From Demequina sediminicola (GTDB taxonomy: Bacteria; Actinomycetota; Actinomycetes; Actinomycetales; Demequinaceae), in the NCBI RefSeq assembly GCF_000975055.1, contig NZ_BBRB01000002.1:186001-250000 (forward strand): DNA of 64,000 nt, given 5' to 3'. The notes below the pieces were generated by a model. That model ran no database searches. It saw only the letters and a program-made list of their open reading frames with translations, and was not told the DNA's origin. A program made the translations under genes and the position numbers. The number at the start of each line of letters is the position of its first letter. The first letter of the stretch is position 1. Shown here piece by piece: positions 26,532-37,634 of this stretch.

Positions 26532-27355
26532 CCGTGACGCCGTCTCACATGCGCCGCGAGCGCAAACCGTTCCCCTGGTTGGTAACCGGGGTTGTCGTCG
26601 TCGCCTTTCTGGCGGGCGCCGCAACTGCACGCACCCACGACGCGATGCTCAACGGTCAACCCGACACTCTTCCCACCACTGCGGCGATCGCGGACGGTGA
26701 CCCCAGCATCGGCCCTATCACCGCGCCGTCGGTGTCTCCGGCTGCACCGGTGAATCCGCAGGTGAGCGCCAACCCCTGGAGCCAGTACTCGCTCGACGAC
26801 GCCGACTCGCTGTGGGTTGTCGTGAACAAACTGCGGCCACTTGACCCAATTGACTATGTGCCAAGTCCGCTGGACGCTGTCGCAGGTTCGCCGATGACGC
26901 CCGAGGCTGCCAGCGCTATGGAGCGTATGAGAACTGCAGCCGCCGATGCAGGGGCACCCTTCAATGTGTCGAACGCGTACCGGCCCTACACGGAACAGAA
27001 AGTTCTCCACGAGCGGTACATCGCAGAGTATGGGACCACAGTGACCGAACGTAGCTCCCTCCGGCCGGGATACTCCGAGCACCAAACTGGACTCGCCGCA
27101 GACATCTATCAATCGGAGAGCTGCCGCATCAAGACCTGCTTCGCGGACGAGGCTGCCGGTCAATGGGTCGCTGCGAATGCGCACGAATACGGATTTGTCG
27201 TTCGCTACCCCGATGGTGCCGAAGACACCACTGGCATTCGGTATGAGCCGTGGCACGTCAGGTATGTCGGCCTCGACCTCGCACGAGCCATGCACGAATC
27301 CGGCCAGACCATGGAGGAGTTCTTCGATCTCCCGCCCGCCCTCGACTATCACTAA
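26528..27355 (+). CDS. VanY-family D-alanyl-D-alanine carboxypeptidase
   Basis: 275 residues, GTG start overlapping the rsmI stop (GTGA). One N-terminal membrane segment (WLVTGVVVVAFLAGAATART) anchors or exports it. The VanY/LAS metallopeptidase domain is at about residues 125-270: SNAYRPYTEQKVLHERY, GYSEHQTGLAADI (Zn ligands His and Asp) and GIRYEPWHVRYVG (catalytic Glu and Zn His). It trims the terminal D-Ala of wall stem peptides. It stands between rsmI and metG, where accessory genes interrupt the usual order. Confidence 0.93.
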   Translation: MTVTPSHMRRERKPFPWLVTGVVVVAFLAGAATARTHDAMLNGQPDTLPTTAAIADGDPSIGPITAPSVSPAAPVNPQVSANPWSQYSLDDADSLWVVVNKLRPLDPIDYVPSPLDAVAGSPMTPEAASAMERMRTAAADAGAPFNVSNAYRPYTEQKVLHERYIAEYGTTVTERSSLRPGYSEHQTGLAADIYQSESCRIKTCFADEAAGQWVAANAHEYGFVVRYPDGAEDTTGIRYEPWHVRYVGLDLARAMHESGQTMEEFFDLPPALDYH

Positions 27356-27384
27356 CACGTTGCTTGGATTCCAACATTTTTCAC

Positions 27385-27410
27385 CCCCGCTTTCATCCGT
27401 GGAAGCGGGG
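27385..27410 (+). terminator. hairpin between the VanY-type gene and the surface-protein gene
   Basis: CCCCGCTT (27385-27392) pairs with AAGCGGGG (27403-27410) around a 10-base loop, about 30 bp after the VanY stop. It may attenuate read-through into the surface-protein gene. Confidence 0.5.
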
Positions 27411-27460
27411 AACCTCGCGTTCTCATGGTGTGTACCCACCTGGAGCATTGAGGAGCAAAG

Positions 27461-29533
27461 ATGTCAGCGCGAACCACCGTCCGTGTAGCCGCGGCGACGA
27501 TTGTCACATCCGCCGCAGCAATAGTGAGCGTCCCATTCGCTGCCGTACCGGCGGCAGGTGTCGTGAGCGGCCCTTTTGCGGCCGCGGCCGGATTCACTGT
27601 GGTCTCCGCTACCGATGTTGTGGTGGCGAACCATGAGATAGAAGGATCCATTGCCGCAGGCGGAAACTTGATCGCCGACACGCAGGCGTTCAACATCGTG
27701 CATCAAGCCGCTGGTAGTGGCGACTACACACTCCCCCTTCTCGACGGCGAATATGTCCGCGTGGTGGCGGGCGGTACCTTCGACCGCGAAGCATCGACCG
27801 GTTCGATCCGCGTGAGCCCCCGTCAGTCCGATCCTGCCAAGCAAGGTCAGGTACGCCTTGGGTCACTCGATGGCCTGGAGGTTGGCAGTCGCGGCAACGG
27901 TGTGTGTGTACGCGAGGTGGGGCGCAACGGTTGCCCGTTCGGCGACAGCGTTCTCGAGCAGAGCGACACCCCCCAGAGCGTGGAGTCGGTGGAAGACCCT
28001 CATGCGTATGGAGCACTCATCGCGGCGAACGCATTTGAGCAGTTCGCGGTGTGGTCCGAGGCAATGGCGGCGGGGACGCTCGCTGGGGCATACTTCGTTG
28101 ATCTTCCAGATGTAACCCACCCATTAAACGGTGTACCCCTTGAGCTCGAGGAAGGCGCTGCGAATGTGCTGGACATCGACGCAGACCAACTTCCGGCTAC
28201 CGGGTGGAAGATTCGGTTCGATGGTGTCGCGCCTTCCGTTGACTCCCCGTTAGTGATCAATGTACGCGCCAATGATGGTGCGAGTATCGACCTGCCGACC
28301 GAGGCGATCGGTGCGTACCCGCAGTCGAGCGCTCACAATGTGTTCGCGCCCTACATCGTATGGAACTTAGTCACCGAGCCTGGCGCCGTCATCCACGTGA
28401 ACTCTCCAGGCATCGTGCCTGGTTCAATATTGGCACCTCAGGCAACAGTGATCACCGGGCCTCAGAAGACCCTCGTAGAGGGTCAGATTGTGGCTCACCG
28501 GGTAGAACTGCGCAACGATGGCGAGATCCACCACTACGAGTTTGAGGGACTCTTGGCACTTGCCGACGCAGGCACGGTTCCTACTCATACCGATGCTTCC
28601 GCCGGTGCGCCAATGGAGGAAGCCGCCGCGGCCGATGAGGACGCAATCCTCGACACTGCACCTGCGACGCATTCTCCGAGCCCAACTGCTGTGCCAGTGC
28701 CTACCGTTGAACCTGAGGTCGTGCCGTCGATCGAGCCCAGCTCCGAACCCATCGTGGCGGTTTCGGATGGGGAACAGGCTGCTGGAACGCCGGCGCTCGT
28801 TGGTGAAGAGTCAATGCTCCCCGAGACTGTGACGGACATGATTGCAGGGGCCATCGATGACTCTCCCGTAGTGACTGAGATTGCTGACCAGGTTGCTCCC
28901 GGTGCTTCACAACTTGCCGGCGATTCGGAGCCCAGCGAAGACGACCAAAACGTCCCTTCCGCCGCTCCTGGCGAGCCTTCGACGGCACCTGGTGACGGGG
29001 CAACATCCGCGGAAGAGTCCGTTCTTGTGGCGGGACCCGACACGGGCCTGGAGTCTGGCTCGGATGTCGTCTCGGACCCAGTCATCGAGCAGATTGTGGC
29101 AATCGTTGACGGGTCCGCGTCAGTTGACCAACTTGTTGACGACGTTCTTACGGAAGCGGAAGGCGTGTCGACAGCCCCGCTCTTGGACCCTGCCGGTGCT
29201 GTCTCCGAAGCAGTGCAGCAGGAAGTGGTGGCACAGGTGGTCGACGAAGTGGCAGAGCATGCAACTGATGCTGTGGAGGTCGGAGATGCCAAAAAGATGG
29301 ATCCTCAAGTCGGCGGGATGGCGGGCATCACGCGGACTGTTGGCGAAAGTCAGGTGCTCGACTCGGGTGGTCTCAACGCTGACCAGCCCGGTGCTGAGTC
29401 TGACGGTGCGGCAACCAGCCACAGTCAGGCCAGGCTTGCGGCCACTGGGGGAGTGGTTGACTGGCATGTGGGCGCAGCGCTCGCCCTCATGCTCGCAGGT
29501 TTCATTCTAGTGCGACGCTCTCGCCGCAGCTAA
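27461..29533 (+). CDS. choice-of-anchor A family surface protein with LAATG sortase signal
   Basis: 690 residues, ATG with GAGGAG six bases upstream. The signal peptide is within the first 40 residues. Residues about 45-365 match the choice-of-anchor A domain (GGNLIADTQAFNI, YGALIAANAFEQF, VIWNLVTEPG-like APYIVWNLVTEPGAVIHVN, SILAPQATV). Residues about 370-650 are an acidic Pro/Ser/Thr/Val-rich stalk. LAATG at about 659-663, a membrane helix (VGAALALMLAGFILV) and RRSRRS form a class E-type sortase signal. It is presumably wall-anchored and possibly adhesive. No sortase gene is in the window. It is convergent with the LuxR regulator, overlapping by 4 bp. Confidence 0.88.
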   Translation: MSARTTVRVAAATIVTSAAAIVSVPFAAVPAAGVVSGPFAAAAGFTVVSATDVVVANHEIEGSIAAGGNLIADTQAFNIVHQAAGSGDYTLPLLDGEYVRVVAGGTFDREASTGSIRVSPRQSDPAKQGQVRLGSLDGLEVGSRGNGVCVREVGRNGCPFGDSVLEQSDTPQSVESVEDPHAYGALIAANAFEQFAVWSEAMAAGTLAGAYFVDLPDVTHPLNGVPLELEEGAANVLDIDADQLPATGWKIRFDGVAPSVDSPLVINVRANDGASIDLPTEAIGAYPQSSAHNVFAPYIVWNLVTEPGAVIHVNSPGIVPGSILAPQATVITGPQKTLVEGQIVAHRVELRNDGEIHHYEFEGLLALADAGTVPTHTDASAGAPMEEAAAADEDAILDTAPATHSPSPTAVPVPTVEPEVVPSIEPSSEPIVAVSDGEQAAGTPALVGEESMLPETVTDMIAGAIDDSPVVTEIADQVAPGASQLAGDSEPSEDDQNVPSAAPGEPSTAPGDGATSAEESVLVAGPDTGLESGSDVVSDPVIEQIVAIVDGSASVDQLVDDVLTEAEGVSTAPLLDPAGAVSEAVQQEVVAQVVDEVAEHATDAVEVGDAKKMDPQVGGMAGITRTVGESQVLDSGGLNADQPGAESDGAATSHSQARLAATGGVVDWHVGAALALMLAGFILVRRSRRS

Positions 29534-32016
29534 GGTGCCCCGCGCACGAGGCCGAGTTCGCTAGCCCGAACTACGGCTTCGTGCCGGCTTCGTACACCAA
29601 ACTTTCGATAGATCGAGCGTGTTTGAGTCCGGATGGTATTGAGTGACACGTGGCGATGGCGCGCGATTTCCTTGAGTTCGGCTCCTGTCGCCAGTAGTCG
29701 CACGACTTCCCGCTCTGTGCGACTTAGCGTGACTGTCGGGCGTTGGCCCGCGGACTCCCCAAGCGGGAAGAGCCTCTGAGCACGGAGGAGCGCGTCCCGC
29801 TCTCGTGTCGGTAGTTGCGTGGCTTCCTTGAGGAGCGTGTCGCGCTCGCTCGCACCAAGCAAGAGCCAAGGTGTTGTCGCACCATATGCCAACGATGTGC
29901 GTGCTGCTTCGGAGGTGGCTTGGGTACAGGAAGTTGCGTCGCCCACCGCATGGTATGCGACTGCGGTTAGCAGAGCACGACCTAGGAGCGTGCGTGGGTC
30001 TGTGGGCACCCCGGAGGCATCCAAGGCCGCTAGCGCTTCATGGGGGCGGCCCATGGAAACCAGGAGTCGCGCTTGTGTCAGCGCGACGGCGGGCTGGTGA
30101 TGGATTGATCGTGCCTCTTCGGTCAAGTCTTCAGCGAGGTGACGGTTTCCAGCGCCGAGTGCGACGAGAGCGCGACCGCTCGCGAGCCGTGCTCGCCAGT
30201 ACGGGGGCGGCGCGACGAGCGCCCCCTTCTCCCACTTCTCGATGGTGGTCATTCCTGGTACTTTCCCCGGAAAGCGCGCTGCCTCGGCCAAAAGTAGCGC
30301 CTCCGCACAGAGCGGCCACAGTTCTGAGCGGGCGATGCGCGGGCTTTCGTTGGCCAACAGTGCGAGCGCTTCGGCTGGCTCCCCATTCTCCGTGAGTATG
30401 AGTACTTGCGCCGCTGTCCGAGTGACGTGCGTTTGCTGGAGCAGGCGCTCCGGTTCTGCGTCATCGACTGTCGCTTCGTTGAGGTCATCGCGCGCACGGC
30501 GCACCTCTCCTCGGAGCGCATGGAGAGCTGCCAGGTCTGTGCGCATTTCGTCGCCCCGAATGACTCCGGCCGTGGTGACTCCTGCGGTGAGGAATTCTGC
30601 AGCTTCGTCAAGGTGCCCGATAACGAACATGGTGGTCGCCGCCTGTTGGAGGTAGGCGGCGCCCAGATGCGGCGGCAAGGCGTGCTGCCCCGCGGCATCG
30701 ATTGCGCGTGCTGCGAGCTCTCGAGCACCTTCGACCGCTGCGGAAGTATCGCCCAACATGCGTCGCGCGACGAGGGACGCGGCTTCACCCTCGAAACTGA
30801 TTGCGGAGGACCCGTTAGTTGACCGCTCACCAGCGTCGATCGTGATGCGCAGCCACGCTCGACCGTCGACGCGGCCCCCTGCTTGAGTGCTGCGCGCGAG
30901 CGCCATGACGAGGCACAACACTGGGCGGCGCGACAACTCGCCGGTCGAGAACCTCCCCAATAACTCGACGGTGCGGTCAGCGCGCTCGATGAGTTCCACT
31001 CCCGCGCGGGCGAGGACGCCATCTGCCATCGCTTCGATGTCTCGGAGTTTTGCGGCGGCGGCGAGCGACTCAACAGCATCACCATGCTCCCGCGACCAGG
31101 CGAGCATGCGTTGCAGTAGGGCACGGTGCGTTGCGTCGTCGCCGGGCTTAAGCCGGCGCAGGATGGCCTCGACGAAAGGCAGGACGATGACCGCATCTCC
31201 GTTGGACTCGTCGATCGAGATCAGTCCCGCAGCACCGGCATGGCCCAAGACTCGTTCCGCGTCGTCAGGACCTAGAAGAGTCTTTGCAAGAGAGACGGAA
31301 GGCCGTTCCGAAATGAGTAAAGCACCGAGTGCTTCGGTATCGGGAATGAGGTCAGAGAGTTCTTTGCGATGGGCGGTGAGTGCGGTGTGGATTCCCTCCG
31401 CCGCCCAGGCGGAAGCCGTGGTCGCTGTCACGTTGGCCCAGGATGCGTCTTTGCGCGCGGCCGCAGCGATAATCGCACGCGTGGCGAGAGGGTGGCCTCC
31501 GCTCACCTCGTGCACGAGTGTGGTCGCGGAGTCTGGGACACCAGCGAGTGTAAGACACTGACGCATTTCTGACGGTGTAAAAAGCAGGTCCGCCGCGGAG
31601 ACATAGGCGACGTCAGTTTCAAGGTCGAGCGCGGCGCGCAAGTTGCGGCCATCGCGGGTCGTGATGATGAGTAGGTCGACAGTGGCGAGAGCCTCACGCA
31701 CGGTCACATCGGCAGCCGGCACTGCGTCGATTACTGCGACGGATAATGCGGCGCTGCGGGCGCTTTCGTGGTGAGGGGAAGGTGACCATCGGGTGTTGTG
31801 CCACGCGACCTGGGCGCCCTCCGCCACTAGGTGATTGGCCAATTGGCGTGCCACTACACTCTTGCCCCAGCCCAGCGGAGCACAGATGATGACCGCCCGT
31901 GCCGACTGTGGAATACTATCGAGCACGCGGGAGCGAGGGACTTCCCAGCTGGGTGCCGTGAACAAGGGAGTTGGGAGCGATGGCTCCGCCGTGGCCTCCC
32001 CAGTGTGTTTCATCAT
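29530..32016 (-). CDS. large ATP-binding LuxR-family regulator (MalT/LAL type)
   Basis: 828 residues. The N-terminal ATPase part has Walker A APLGWGKS (residues 46-53), then helical repeats of the MalT sensor/TPR type through the middle. A C-terminal LuxR helix-turn-helix (about 760-828) reads [40 protein letters not shown] and [14 protein letters not shown]. Such regulators bind an inducer and ATP, oligomerise and activate promoters. The target is unknown; the convergent surface protein is a candidate. It diverges from metG over 86 bp. Confidence 0.9.
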   Translation of the reverse strand: MMKHTGEATAEPSLPTPLFTAPSWEVPRSRVLDSIPQSARAVIICAPLGWGKSVVARQLANHLVAEGAQVAWHNTRWSPSPHHESARSAALSVAVIDAVPAADVTVREALATVDLLIITTRDGRNLRAALDLETDVAYVSAADLLFTPSEMRQCLTLAGVPDSATTLVHEVSGGHPLATRAIIAAAARKDASWANVTATTASAWAAEGIHTALTAHRKELSDLIPDTEALGALLISERPSVSLAKTLLGPDDAERVLGHAGAAGLISIDESNGDAVIVLPFVEAILRRLKPGDDATHRALLQRMLAWSREHGDAVESLAAAAKLRDIEAMADGVLARAGVELIERADRTVELLGRFSTGELSRRPVLCLVMALARSTQAGGRVDGRAWLRITIDAGERSTNGSSAISFEGEAASLVARRMLGDTSAAVEGARELAARAIDAAGQHALPPHLGAAYLQQAATTMFVIGHLDEAAEFLTAGVTTAGVIRGDEMRTDLAALHALRGEVRRARDDLNEATVDDAEPERLLQQTHVTRTAAQVLILTENGEPAEALALLANESPRIARSELWPLCAEALLLAEAARFPGKVPGMTTIEKWEKGALVAPPPYWRARLASGRALVALGAGNRHLAEDLTEEARSIHHQPAVALTQARLLVSMGRPHEALAALDASGVPTDPRTLLGRALLTAVAYHAVGDATSCTQATSEAARTSLAYGATTPWLLLGASERDTLLKEATQLPTRERDALLRAQRLFPLGESAGQRPTVTLSRTEREVVRLLATGAELKEIARHRHVSLNTIRTQTRSIYRKFGVRSRHEAVVRASELGLVRGAP

Positions 32017-32102
32017 CCCATCGTGTCACGATCGCCTGCTGCTTGCGGCGCGCGTTGTCGGGGAAGTCAGCACAAGCGTGCGGCTTCACTAGGATGGGCG
32101 GC

Positions 32103-33899
32103 ATGTCACGCATCCTCTCTGCCGTCGCCTGGCCATATGCCAACGGGCCCCGACACATCGGCCACGTAGCCGGGTTCGGTGTTCCCTCGGACGTTTTCAG
32201 CCGCTACATGCGCATGGCTGGCAACGATGTCCTGATGGTTTCCGGCACTGACGAACACGGCACGCCCATCTTGGTTCAGGCGGATCAGGAAGGCGTCACG
32301 CCCCAGGAACTCGCGGACCGCTACAACCGCGTCATTGTCGAAGACTTGGTGTCGCTGGGTCTGAGCTATGACCTCTTCACACGCACCACCACCGGCAACC
32401 ACTACAAGGTCGCTCAGGCGTTGTTCAAGGCAGTGCACTCCAACGGCTACATGATTGAGCAGACCACCCGCGGTGCGATCTCCCCGTCTACGGGTCGCAC
32501 TCTGCCTGACCGCTACATCGAGGGCACGTGCCCTATCTGTGATTCCGACGGCGCTCGCGGTGACCAGTGTGACAACTGCGGCAATCAGCTCGACGCAGCC
32601 GAACTGAAGAACCCCGTCAGCCGTATCAATGGCGAGACCCCCAAGTTCATCGACACCGAACACTTCTTCCTCGACCTCCCCTCGTTGGCAGAGCCCCTCA
32701 CCGAGTGGCTCGGGGCGCGCGAGGGTTGGCGTCCCAACGTCATGAACTTCTCGAAGAACCTGCTTGCCGACATGCGCCCCCGCGCTATGACGCGAGACAT
32801 CGACTGGGGCATCCCGGTGCCGCTTGAGGGTTGGGAGTCGAATCCCAACAAGCGCCTCTATGTCTGGTTCGATGCCGTCATCGGCTATTTGTCGTCCTCC
32901 ATCGAGTGGGCACGCCGTGAGGGCGAGCCTGACGCTTGGCGCCAGTGGTGGAATGACCCTGAGACGCTGTCCTATTACTTCATGGGTAAGGACAACATCA
33001 CCTTCCACTCGCAGATCTGGCCTGGCGAACTGCTCGCCGCCAATGGTCGGGGTGCGCACGGCGGCGAACTCTCCGAGTTCGGCGACCTGCAGCTCCCCAC
33101 CGAGGTGGTGTCTTCAGAGTTCCTCACCATGGAGTCCGCCAAGTTCTCTTCAAGCCGCGGGCACGTGATCTACGTCCGCGACATGCTTGCTCGCTACCAG
33201 CCCGACGCCCTGCGCTACTTCATTGCAACGGCAGGCCCCGAGTCGCACGACTCGGACTTCACCTGGCAAGAGTTCAAGAACCGCACCAACAACGAACTGG
33301 TCGCAGGCTGGGGCAACCTGGTCAACCGCACCGCATCGTTGCTGAACAAGAACGTCGGCTCCATCCCCGCGCTGAGCGACTTGCAGGACGTGGACCGTGC
33401 GGCGCTCGCGGGCTCGGAAGCCGGATTCGACACCGTGGGTGAACTCATCGGTGCTCACCGTCAGCGCGCCGCGATCTCCGAGGCCATGCGTGTGGTGGGA
33501 GAGGCCAACAAGTACCTGGCCGACACGGCACCGTGGAAGCTCAAGAACGAGGATCCGGAGCGCATGAAGACCGTGCTGGGCGTCGCAGCCCAGTTGGTAT
33601 CCGACGCCAACACGATGCTCGCGCCCTTCCTGCCTCACAGTGCTCAGAAGGTTCACGAAGCGATGGGTGGCACCGGAGTGTTCGCACCGATGCCGCAGCT
33701 GAACGAAGTCGACGACCTCGACCTGCCGGACCGTCACTACCCGGTGATCCAGGGTGATTACAGTGCGGCTCAGGGCACGTGGTCGCGTCGCTCCGTGGTG
33801 CCGGGAACTCCGGTCGACAAGCCATCGCCGATCTTCACCAAGCTCGACGACGACATTGTCGAGGAGGAACTGGCCCGTATGCGCGGCGAGGGCGAATGA
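32103..33899 (+). CDS. metG: methionyl-tRNA synthetase
   Basis: 598 residues. It charges tRNA-Met. The class I HIGH region is [14 protein letters not shown], and the KMSKS equivalent is [11 protein letters not shown] zinc-knuckle insert has [18 protein letters not shown]. The anticodon-binding domain lies after [20 protein letters not shown]. There is no C-terminal tRNA-binding (EMAP) extension. ATG 32103 ([15 protein letters not shown]) is chosen over one three codons earlier because it gives the usual N terminus. It is coupled to tatD by an ATGA overlap. Confidence 0.97.
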   Translation: MSRILSAVAWPYANGPRHIGHVAGFGVPSDVFSRYMRMAGNDVLMVSGTDEHGTPILVQADQEGVTPQELADRYNRVIVEDLVSLGLSYDLFTRTTTGNHYKVAQALFKAVHSNGYMIEQTTRGAISPSTGRTLPDRYIEGTCPICDSDGARGDQCDNCGNQLDAAELKNPVSRINGETPKFIDTEHFFLDLPSLAEPLTEWLGAREGWRPNVMNFSKNLLADMRPRAMTRDIDWGIPVPLEGWESNPNKRLYVWFDAVIGYLSSSIEWARREGEPDAWRQWWNDPETLSYYFMGKDNITFHSQIWPGELLAANGRGAHGGELSEFGDLQLPTEVVSSEFLTMESAKFSSSRGHVIYVRDMLARYQPDALRYFIATAGPESHDSDFTWQEFKNRTNNELVAGWGNLVNRTASLLNKNVGSIPALSDLQDVDRAALAGSEAGFDTVGELIGAHRQRAAISEAMRVVGEANKYLADTAPWKLKNEDPERMKTVLGVAAQLVSDANTMLAPFLPHSAQKVHEAMGGTGVFAPMPQLNEVDDLDLPDRHYPVIQGDYSAAQGTWSRRSVVPGTPVDKPSPIFTKLDDDIVEEELARMRGEGE

Positions 33900-34735
33900 C
33901 TCGTCCCGGCACCTGGCCGGCGACTCCCGAGCCGCTGCCCGCACCCATCGTCGACAACCATTGCCATCTGGACTTCCCGGCTGGCGATGAACCGTTCACG
34001 GTAGAGGACCGCCTCGCGGCGGCCGCTGCAGCGGGCGTGACTCGTGTGGTGCAGATCGGCTGTGACCTTGAGTCCGCGGAGTGGACGGCCGATGCCGTGA
34101 CCAAGTACCCGCAGATGCTCGGCGGTGTCGCGCTCCACCCGAACGACGCAGCCGTTCTCGCGGCCAGGGGAGAATACGACGAGGCCTTTGCCCGCATCGG
34201 CGATCTTGCTCGAGGTGAACGGATCCGTGTGGTGGGGGAGACCGGGCTGGACTTCTTTCGCACAGGTCCCGAGGGGCGAGACGCGCAGATCACGGCATTC
34301 CGTGACCACATCGCGCTCGCCAAGGAACTGAACCTGCCCATGCAGATTCACGACCGTGACGCCCACGCCGACGTGGTCGATATCCTCATGCGCGATGGAG
34401 CTCCCGAGCGCACGGTGTTTCACTGCTTCTCCGGAGACGCGGGGCTAGCCAAGCTCGCAATGCAACATGGGTGGTTCCTCTCGTTCTCGGGGACCGTGAC
34501 CTTCAAGAACGCCGGAGGACTGCGAGCTGCGCTCGCGGTCGCAGACCTCTCTCAGGTGCTTGTCGAAACCGATGCGCCGTTTTTGACTCCGCACCCGTAT
34601 CGAGGCGCCCCGAACCACCCTGCGCTCGCGGCGCTGACGGCTCGCACGGTGGCAGAAGTCCTGGAAACAGACCTAGAAACGGTGTGCACGACTGTCACTG
34701 AGACGTCGGAAATGCTCTACGGATCGTGGGAGTGA
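33896..34735 (+). CDS. tatD: TatD-family metal-dependent hydrolase (DNase-like)
   Basis: 279 residues, start overlapping the metG stop. Metal ligands of the TIM-barrel amidohydrolase fold are visible: [42 protein letters not shown] and [16 protein letters not shown]. Family proteins are 3'-5' exonucleases of DNA quality control. The order metG-tatD-rpf-rsmA-ispE is typical of actinobacteria. Confidence 0.93.
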   Translation: MTRPGTWPATPEPLPAPIVDNHCHLDFPAGDEPFTVEDRLAAAAAAGVTRVVQIGCDLESAEWTADAVTKYPQMLGGVALHPNDAAVLAARGEYDEAFARIGDLARGERIRVVGETGLDFFRTGPEGRDAQITAFRDHIALAKELNLPMQIHDRDAHADVVDILMRDGAPERTVFHCFSGDAGLAKLAMQHGWFLSFSGTVTFKNAGGLRAALAVADLSQVLVETDAPFLTPHPYRGAPNHPALAALTARTVAEVLETDLETVCTTVTETSEMLYGSWE

Positions 34736-34862
34736 ACGCCCCTGCGAGTGTGAGCGACGTCACTAGGACTAGCGCGACGGGGTCGGTCTGTGAGATAAAA
34801 GACCGTTCGCCGTTACGGTTTCGTTATTCAGATGGCACGGACCGATGCGCGCGAGAAAGGAC

Positions 34863-35666
34863 ATGACTTTGAGTTTTCGTAACCTGATGCCTGCTCCGGG
34901 AGGCCGCCGCTCCAAGCGTTACAAGGCAGTGAGCCGCCGCCGCGTGGCCCTCACCGCGAGCGCCGGACTGGCCGTCACAGCATTCGCTGTCGGCTCCTTT
35001 GCCTCCGTGGGCGTGAACGCCTGGGCGACCCCTGACTCGACGCGCGACTCGGCTGTTGCCGACACCACGCTTGCACCTGTCGAGGCCGCCGCCAACGACA
35101 TCCAGGTCGTGACCAAGACCGAGGAGAAGACCCTCGAGCACGGCTCTGTTGAAGAGAAGGACTACGACACCGAGGAAGGCACCGACACGGTTGTCACCGA
35201 AGGTGAGAACGGCACCGCACTCGTGTCCTACGAGGTCGTCATCAAGGACGGCGTCGAGGTTGAGCGCACCGAAAGCCTGACCGTTGTCGTCGACGAGCCC
35301 GTCGATGAGGTGGTCGCCATTGGTGCCAAAGAGAAGCCCACGATCCCTACCGGCGTCTCGAACGCTGGAGCCAACCGCGCTATCGGCCAGGAAATGGCTG
35401 CCGCCCGCGGATGGAGCGGAGATGAGTGGAGCTGCCTGAACGCGCTGTGGACCAAGGAATCCAACTGGAACTCCAACGCTCACAACTCGTCTTCCGGTGC
35501 CCATGGCATCCCGCAGTCGCTGCCTGGTTCCAAGATGGCGTCCCACGGTGCCGACTGGGCTACCAACCCTGCCACCCAGATTAGTTGGGGCCTGTCCTAC
35601 ATCTCCGGCCGCTACGGCACTCCGTGCGCCGCGTGGGGTCACTCACAGAGCGTCGGCTGGTACTAA
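34863..35666 (+). CDS. secreted Rpf/transglycosylase-like protein with a G5 domain
   Basis: About 267 residues. The signal segment is [22 protein letters not shown]5-like domain follows (about residues 80-150; [35 protein letters not shown]), then a C-terminal lysozyme-like domain: [20 protein letters not shown] (catalytic Glu), [13 protein letters not shown] and [20 protein letters not shown]. By position and parts it is the local RpfB-like wall hydrolase, though the domain looks more like soluble lytic transglycosylase than a classic Rpf. Start uncertain: ATG 34863, ATG 34845 or TTG 34869. It lies 4 bp before rsmA. Confidence 0.88.
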   Translation: MTLSFRNLMPAPGGRRSKRYKAVSRRRVALTASAGLAVTAFAVGSFASVGVNAWATPDSTRDSAVADTTLAPVEAAANDIQVVTKTEEKTLEHGSVEEKDYDTEEGTDTVVTEGENGTALVSYEVVIKDGVEVERTESLTVVVDEPVDEVVAIGAKEKPTIPTGVSNAGANRAIGQEMAAARGWSGDEWSCLNALWTKESNWNSNAHNSSSGAHGIPQSLPGSKMASHGADWATNPATQISWGLSYISGRYGTPCAAWGHSQSVGWY

Positions 35667-35670
35667 ACGC

Positions 35671-36519
35671 GTGGCGGACCTCCTAGGCCCGTCGGATATT
35701 CGCTCTCTGGCGGAATCCCTGGGAGCTGCACCCACCAAGAAGTGGGGCCAGAACTTCGTGGTGGACTCCGGCACCGTACGCCGCATTGTGCGTATCGCTG
35801 GCGTCGAAGCGGGGGATGCTGTTGTTGAGGTCGGTCCCGGCCTTGGTTCGCTAACGCTTGCCTTGCTTGAGGCCGGTGCGCATGTGACCGCCGTGGAGAT
35901 TGACCCGCTGTTGGCGAAGGCTCTTGGCGACACCGTTGCTGAACGGGCACCCGACGAGGCTTCGCGCCTCACAGTCATTCATGAGGACGCGATGCGCGTC
36001 ACCGGACTCGACGCGCCACCGAAGGCACTGGTGGCGAATCTGCCGTACAACGTGTCGGTACCGGTGATCTTGCACTTCCTCGAGACCTTCCCGAGCCTTG
36101 AACGCGTGCTCGTGATGGTCCAGGCCGAGGTTGCTGACCGCCTCGCTGCCGGACCAGGGTCACGCACCTATGGCATTCCATCCGCCAAAGCGGCGTGGTA
36201 CTGCGACGTGCGCGCTGCAGGCGACGTGAAGCGCAACGTTTTTTGGCCGGTCCCGCGTGTGGATTCCAGGCTGGTGCTGATGGAGCGCCGCGAGATTCCT
36301 GAGACGAGCGCGAGCCGTGAAGAAGTGTTTGCGGTCATCGATGCCGCTTTCGCTCAACGCCGTAAGGGCTTGCGAGGGGCATTGTCGGAGCTCGCTGGTT
36401 CCTCGTCGGCGTCGGAGGCGGCACTCGAGTCCGTGGGTATTGCCCCACTCACTCGGGGTGAGCAACTCGACATTCACGACTTCACCCGCATTGCAGAAGC
36501 CCTCAACGCCACGGCGTAG
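35671..36519 (+). CDS. rsmA: 16S rRNA dimethyladenosine transferase
   Basis: 282 residues with a GTG start 4 bp after the previous stop. RsmA (KsgA) dimethylates A1518 and A1519 of 16S rRNA with SAM. Motifs: [29 protein letters not shown] (motif I), [11 protein letters not shown], and the catalytic [14 protein letters not shown]. The C-terminal [12 protein letters not shown] and [12 protein letters not shown] are standard. Confidence 0.95.
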   Translation: MADLLGPSDIRSLAESLGAAPTKKWGQNFVVDSGTVRRIVRIAGVEAGDAVVEVGPGLGSLTLALLEAGAHVTAVEIDPLLAKALGDTVAERAPDEASRLTVIHEDAMRVTGLDAPPKALVANLPYNVSVPVILHFLETFPSLERVLVMVQAEVADRLAAGPGSRTYGIPSAKAAWYCDVRAAGDVKRNVFWPVPRVDSRLVLMERREIPETSASREEVFAVIDAAFAQRRKGLRGALSELAGSSSASEAALESVGIAPLTRGEQLDIHDFTRIAEALNATA

Positions 36520-36588
36520 TGTGCGGCGATGTCTCCTCGGCATCGTTCCTCTCGCGGCAAGTACCCCTTGTCTGGGAACATGTGACCC

Positions 36589-37539
36589 ATGAACCGATCC
36601 GTCACCGTGCGTGCACCGGGAAAGATCAACCTGCAACTTGCTGTGGGCCCCGTAGGCGATGACGGCTACCATCCCCTCGCCACCGTGTTCCAGGCTGTTG
36701 ACCTGTATGAAACGGTCACAGCAACCGAGCGTGACGACAACGAAATTGTCATCACCGTGGAAGCGTCGCGTTCTCTAGGCATCGACCCGGCCACCGTCCC
36801 CACAGGAGCCGACAATCTTGCGGCGCGTGCCGCTGTGGCCCTGCGCGAGGCATACGGCGTCGAGGCGGGCGTATCCCTCCACATCCGCAAAGGCGTGCCC
36901 GTCGCTGGCGGAATGGCCGGAGGGAGCGCCGATGCTGCGGCGGCTTTGCTTGCGTGCGCAGAGGTGTGGGATTTGGGGGCAACGCGCGAGGGGCTTCACG
37001 AGGTAGCGGCAACTTTGGGCGCTGACGTGCCCTTCGGATTACATGGTGCCACGGCCGTAGGGCTCGGACGGGGGAGCGACCTGTCGCCGGCTATGGCGCG
37101 CGGGGAGTTCCACTGGGTGCTCGCTACGCAGTCGTCAGGTTTGTCGACCCCCGAGGTCTACGCGATGTTCGACACCTTGCATGACGCGGAGGCTGATGCC
37201 GCTTCGGGAACGGCACCTAGCGACCCCCGTATCAGCCAAGACATCATGACCGCGCTGATGGCAGGCGATGCCGTCCGGCTCGGGGACGCATTGTCTAATG
37301 ACCTGCAGCCCGCGGCATTGGTGCTAGCGCCTCACCTGGAGCGCGTGTTGGGGGCCGCGCTGGAGGCGGAGGCGCTTGGGGTCATGGTGTCGGGGTCTGG
37401 GCCTACTGTGGCCGCGTTGGCGCGCTCACGTCAGCATGCGTTGGCCATTGCTGCGCACCTGCGTGCGGCGGAGGTTGCCGATACGGTGTTGGCGGCATCG
37501 GCCCCTGCTCCGGGCGCCACGATCATCGCTGCCCCCTAA
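36589..37539 (+). CDS. ispE: 4-diphosphocytidyl-2-C-methyl-D-erythritol kinase
   Basis: 316 residues. A GHMP kinase of the MEP isoprenoid pathway that phosphorylates CDP-ME. Motifs: VRAPGKINLQLAVGPV, the ATP loop PVAGGMAGGSADAAAALLAC, and the third motif VMVSGSGPTVAAL near the C terminus. The isoprenoids made here feed menaquinone and polyprenyl-phosphate carriers. It is followed by palindromic repeat copy B and convergent mscL. Confidence 0.95.
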   Translation: MNRSVTVRAPGKINLQLAVGPVGDDGYHPLATVFQAVDLYETVTATERDDNEIVITVEASRSLGIDPATVPTGADNLAARAAVALREAYGVEAGVSLHIRKGVPVAGGMAGGSADAAAALLACAEVWDLGATREGLHEVAATLGADVPFGLHGATAVGLGRGSDLSPAMARGEFHWVLATQSSGLSTPEVYAMFDTLHDAEADAASGTAPSDPRISQDIMTALMAGDAVRLGDALSNDLQPAALVLAPHLERVLGAALEAEALGVMVSGSGPTVAALARSRQHALAIAAHLRAAEVADTVLAASAPAPGATIIAAP

Positions 37540-37561
37540 CTCCCCTCCCCTCCCCTGCACG

Positions 37562-37620
37562 CCAAATGGCTCCATTTCGCTGTCTAGCCATGCCAAAACA
37601 GCGAAATAGAGCCATTTGAG
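37562..37620. repeat. dispersed palindromic repeat, copy B
   Basis: The most perfect copy. CAAATGGCTCCATTTCGCTG starts the left arm (37563-37585), and the right arm (37596-37618) is its complement at 21 of 23 positions, with a 10-base spacer. It is flanked by a C-rich run on the left (37540-37556) and a G-rich run on the right, and lies between convergent ispE and mscL. Confidence 0.88.
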
Positions 37621-37634
37621 AAAGAGGGAGGGTG

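Noticed and set aside
29530..29533. Frameshift or fusion between the surface protein and the LuxR gene
   Set aside because: The two are on opposite strands and simply share four bases at their stops; both have full-length family C termini.
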